Origin: Plecoglossus altivelis
Taxonomy: Eukaryota > Chordata > Actinopteri > Osmeriformes > Plecoglossidae
Assembly (NCBI GenBank): GCA_036571765.1
Contig: BROE01000011.1
Coordinates: 4,318,832-4,382,831 of the forward strand
DNA length: 64,000 nt
Direction: 5' to 3'
This document shows, in pieces, positions 63,966 to 64,000 of the stretch; the first letter of the stretch is position 1; each line of letters opens with the position of its first letter. Made by a program: the position numbers and the translations under genes. A model generated the notes under the pieces. It worked only from the letters and a program-made list of their open reading frames with translations. It did not search any database and was not told where the DNA came from.

Positions 63966-64000
63966 CAGATGAGGAAAAGAATCTCCGGCTAAGTGACAGA
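63103..64000 (-). other. grik5 5' flank
   Basis: No further coding exon seen. It should contain 5'UTR and perhaps promoter. An interrupted CA run lies at 63372-63424 and a (GA)n microsatellite at 63917-63963. Confidence 0.5.

Overview
This window is nuclear DNA from a ray-finned (probably teleost) fish. The genes are split by short GT-AG introns, the non-coding DNA is crowded with dinucleotide and tetranucleotide repeats, and every recognisable protein is a vertebrate family. I see no prokaryotic, viral or organellar gene, no RNA gene and no CRISPR array. The species cannot be named from the sequence.

Layout, left to right. (1) 40-3808, plus strand: the 3' two thirds of a gamma-enolase gene (eno2); its 5' exons lie left of the window. 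(2) 5480-7429, minus: complete triosephosphate isomerase (tpi1), tail-to-tail with eno2. (3) 8309-9574, minus: a large coiled-coil exon of a protein I do not recognise, with one unexplained frame change near its C-terminus. (4) 12087-14956, minus: complete G-protein beta-3 (gnb3). (5) 14957-21755: no gene seen, two large repeats. (6) 21756-25378, minus: complete type II C-type lectin receptor (CD209-like). (7) 25379-34463: no gene seen, several tandem repeats and one interspersed repeat. (8) 34464-44035, minus: a CEACAM-like adhesion receptor with five Ig domains and a transmembrane exon, followed by a chain of probable further exons whose connection is unresolved. (9) 45666-63102, minus: complete 19-exon kainate receptor subunit (grik5), with introns full of simple repeats.

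Exon boundaries were placed by hand from splice sites and family knowledge. For tpi1, gnb3, the lectin and grik5 the summed coding lengths are exact multiples of three and give complete proteins of 248, 338, 324 and 1064 residues. That is strong internal support for the models.

eno2 and tpi1 are glycolytic enzymes. gnb3 (heterotrimeric G-protein signalling) and grik5 (glutamate receptor) are neural/sensory. The lectin and the CEACAM-like gene are cell-surface recognition receptors. These genes form no operon or pathway unit. Their proximity is best read as synteny: ENO2-TPI1-GNB3 are together on human 12p13, and CEACAM-GRIK5 on human 19q13.

I found no convincing novel biological system. The best leads are the unresolved downstream exons of the CEACAM-like gene and the exact 344-bp tandem duplication over them, the unknown coiled-coil gene, and repeats that have invaded splice-site neighbourhoods, including a triplicated 3' splice site in grik5.
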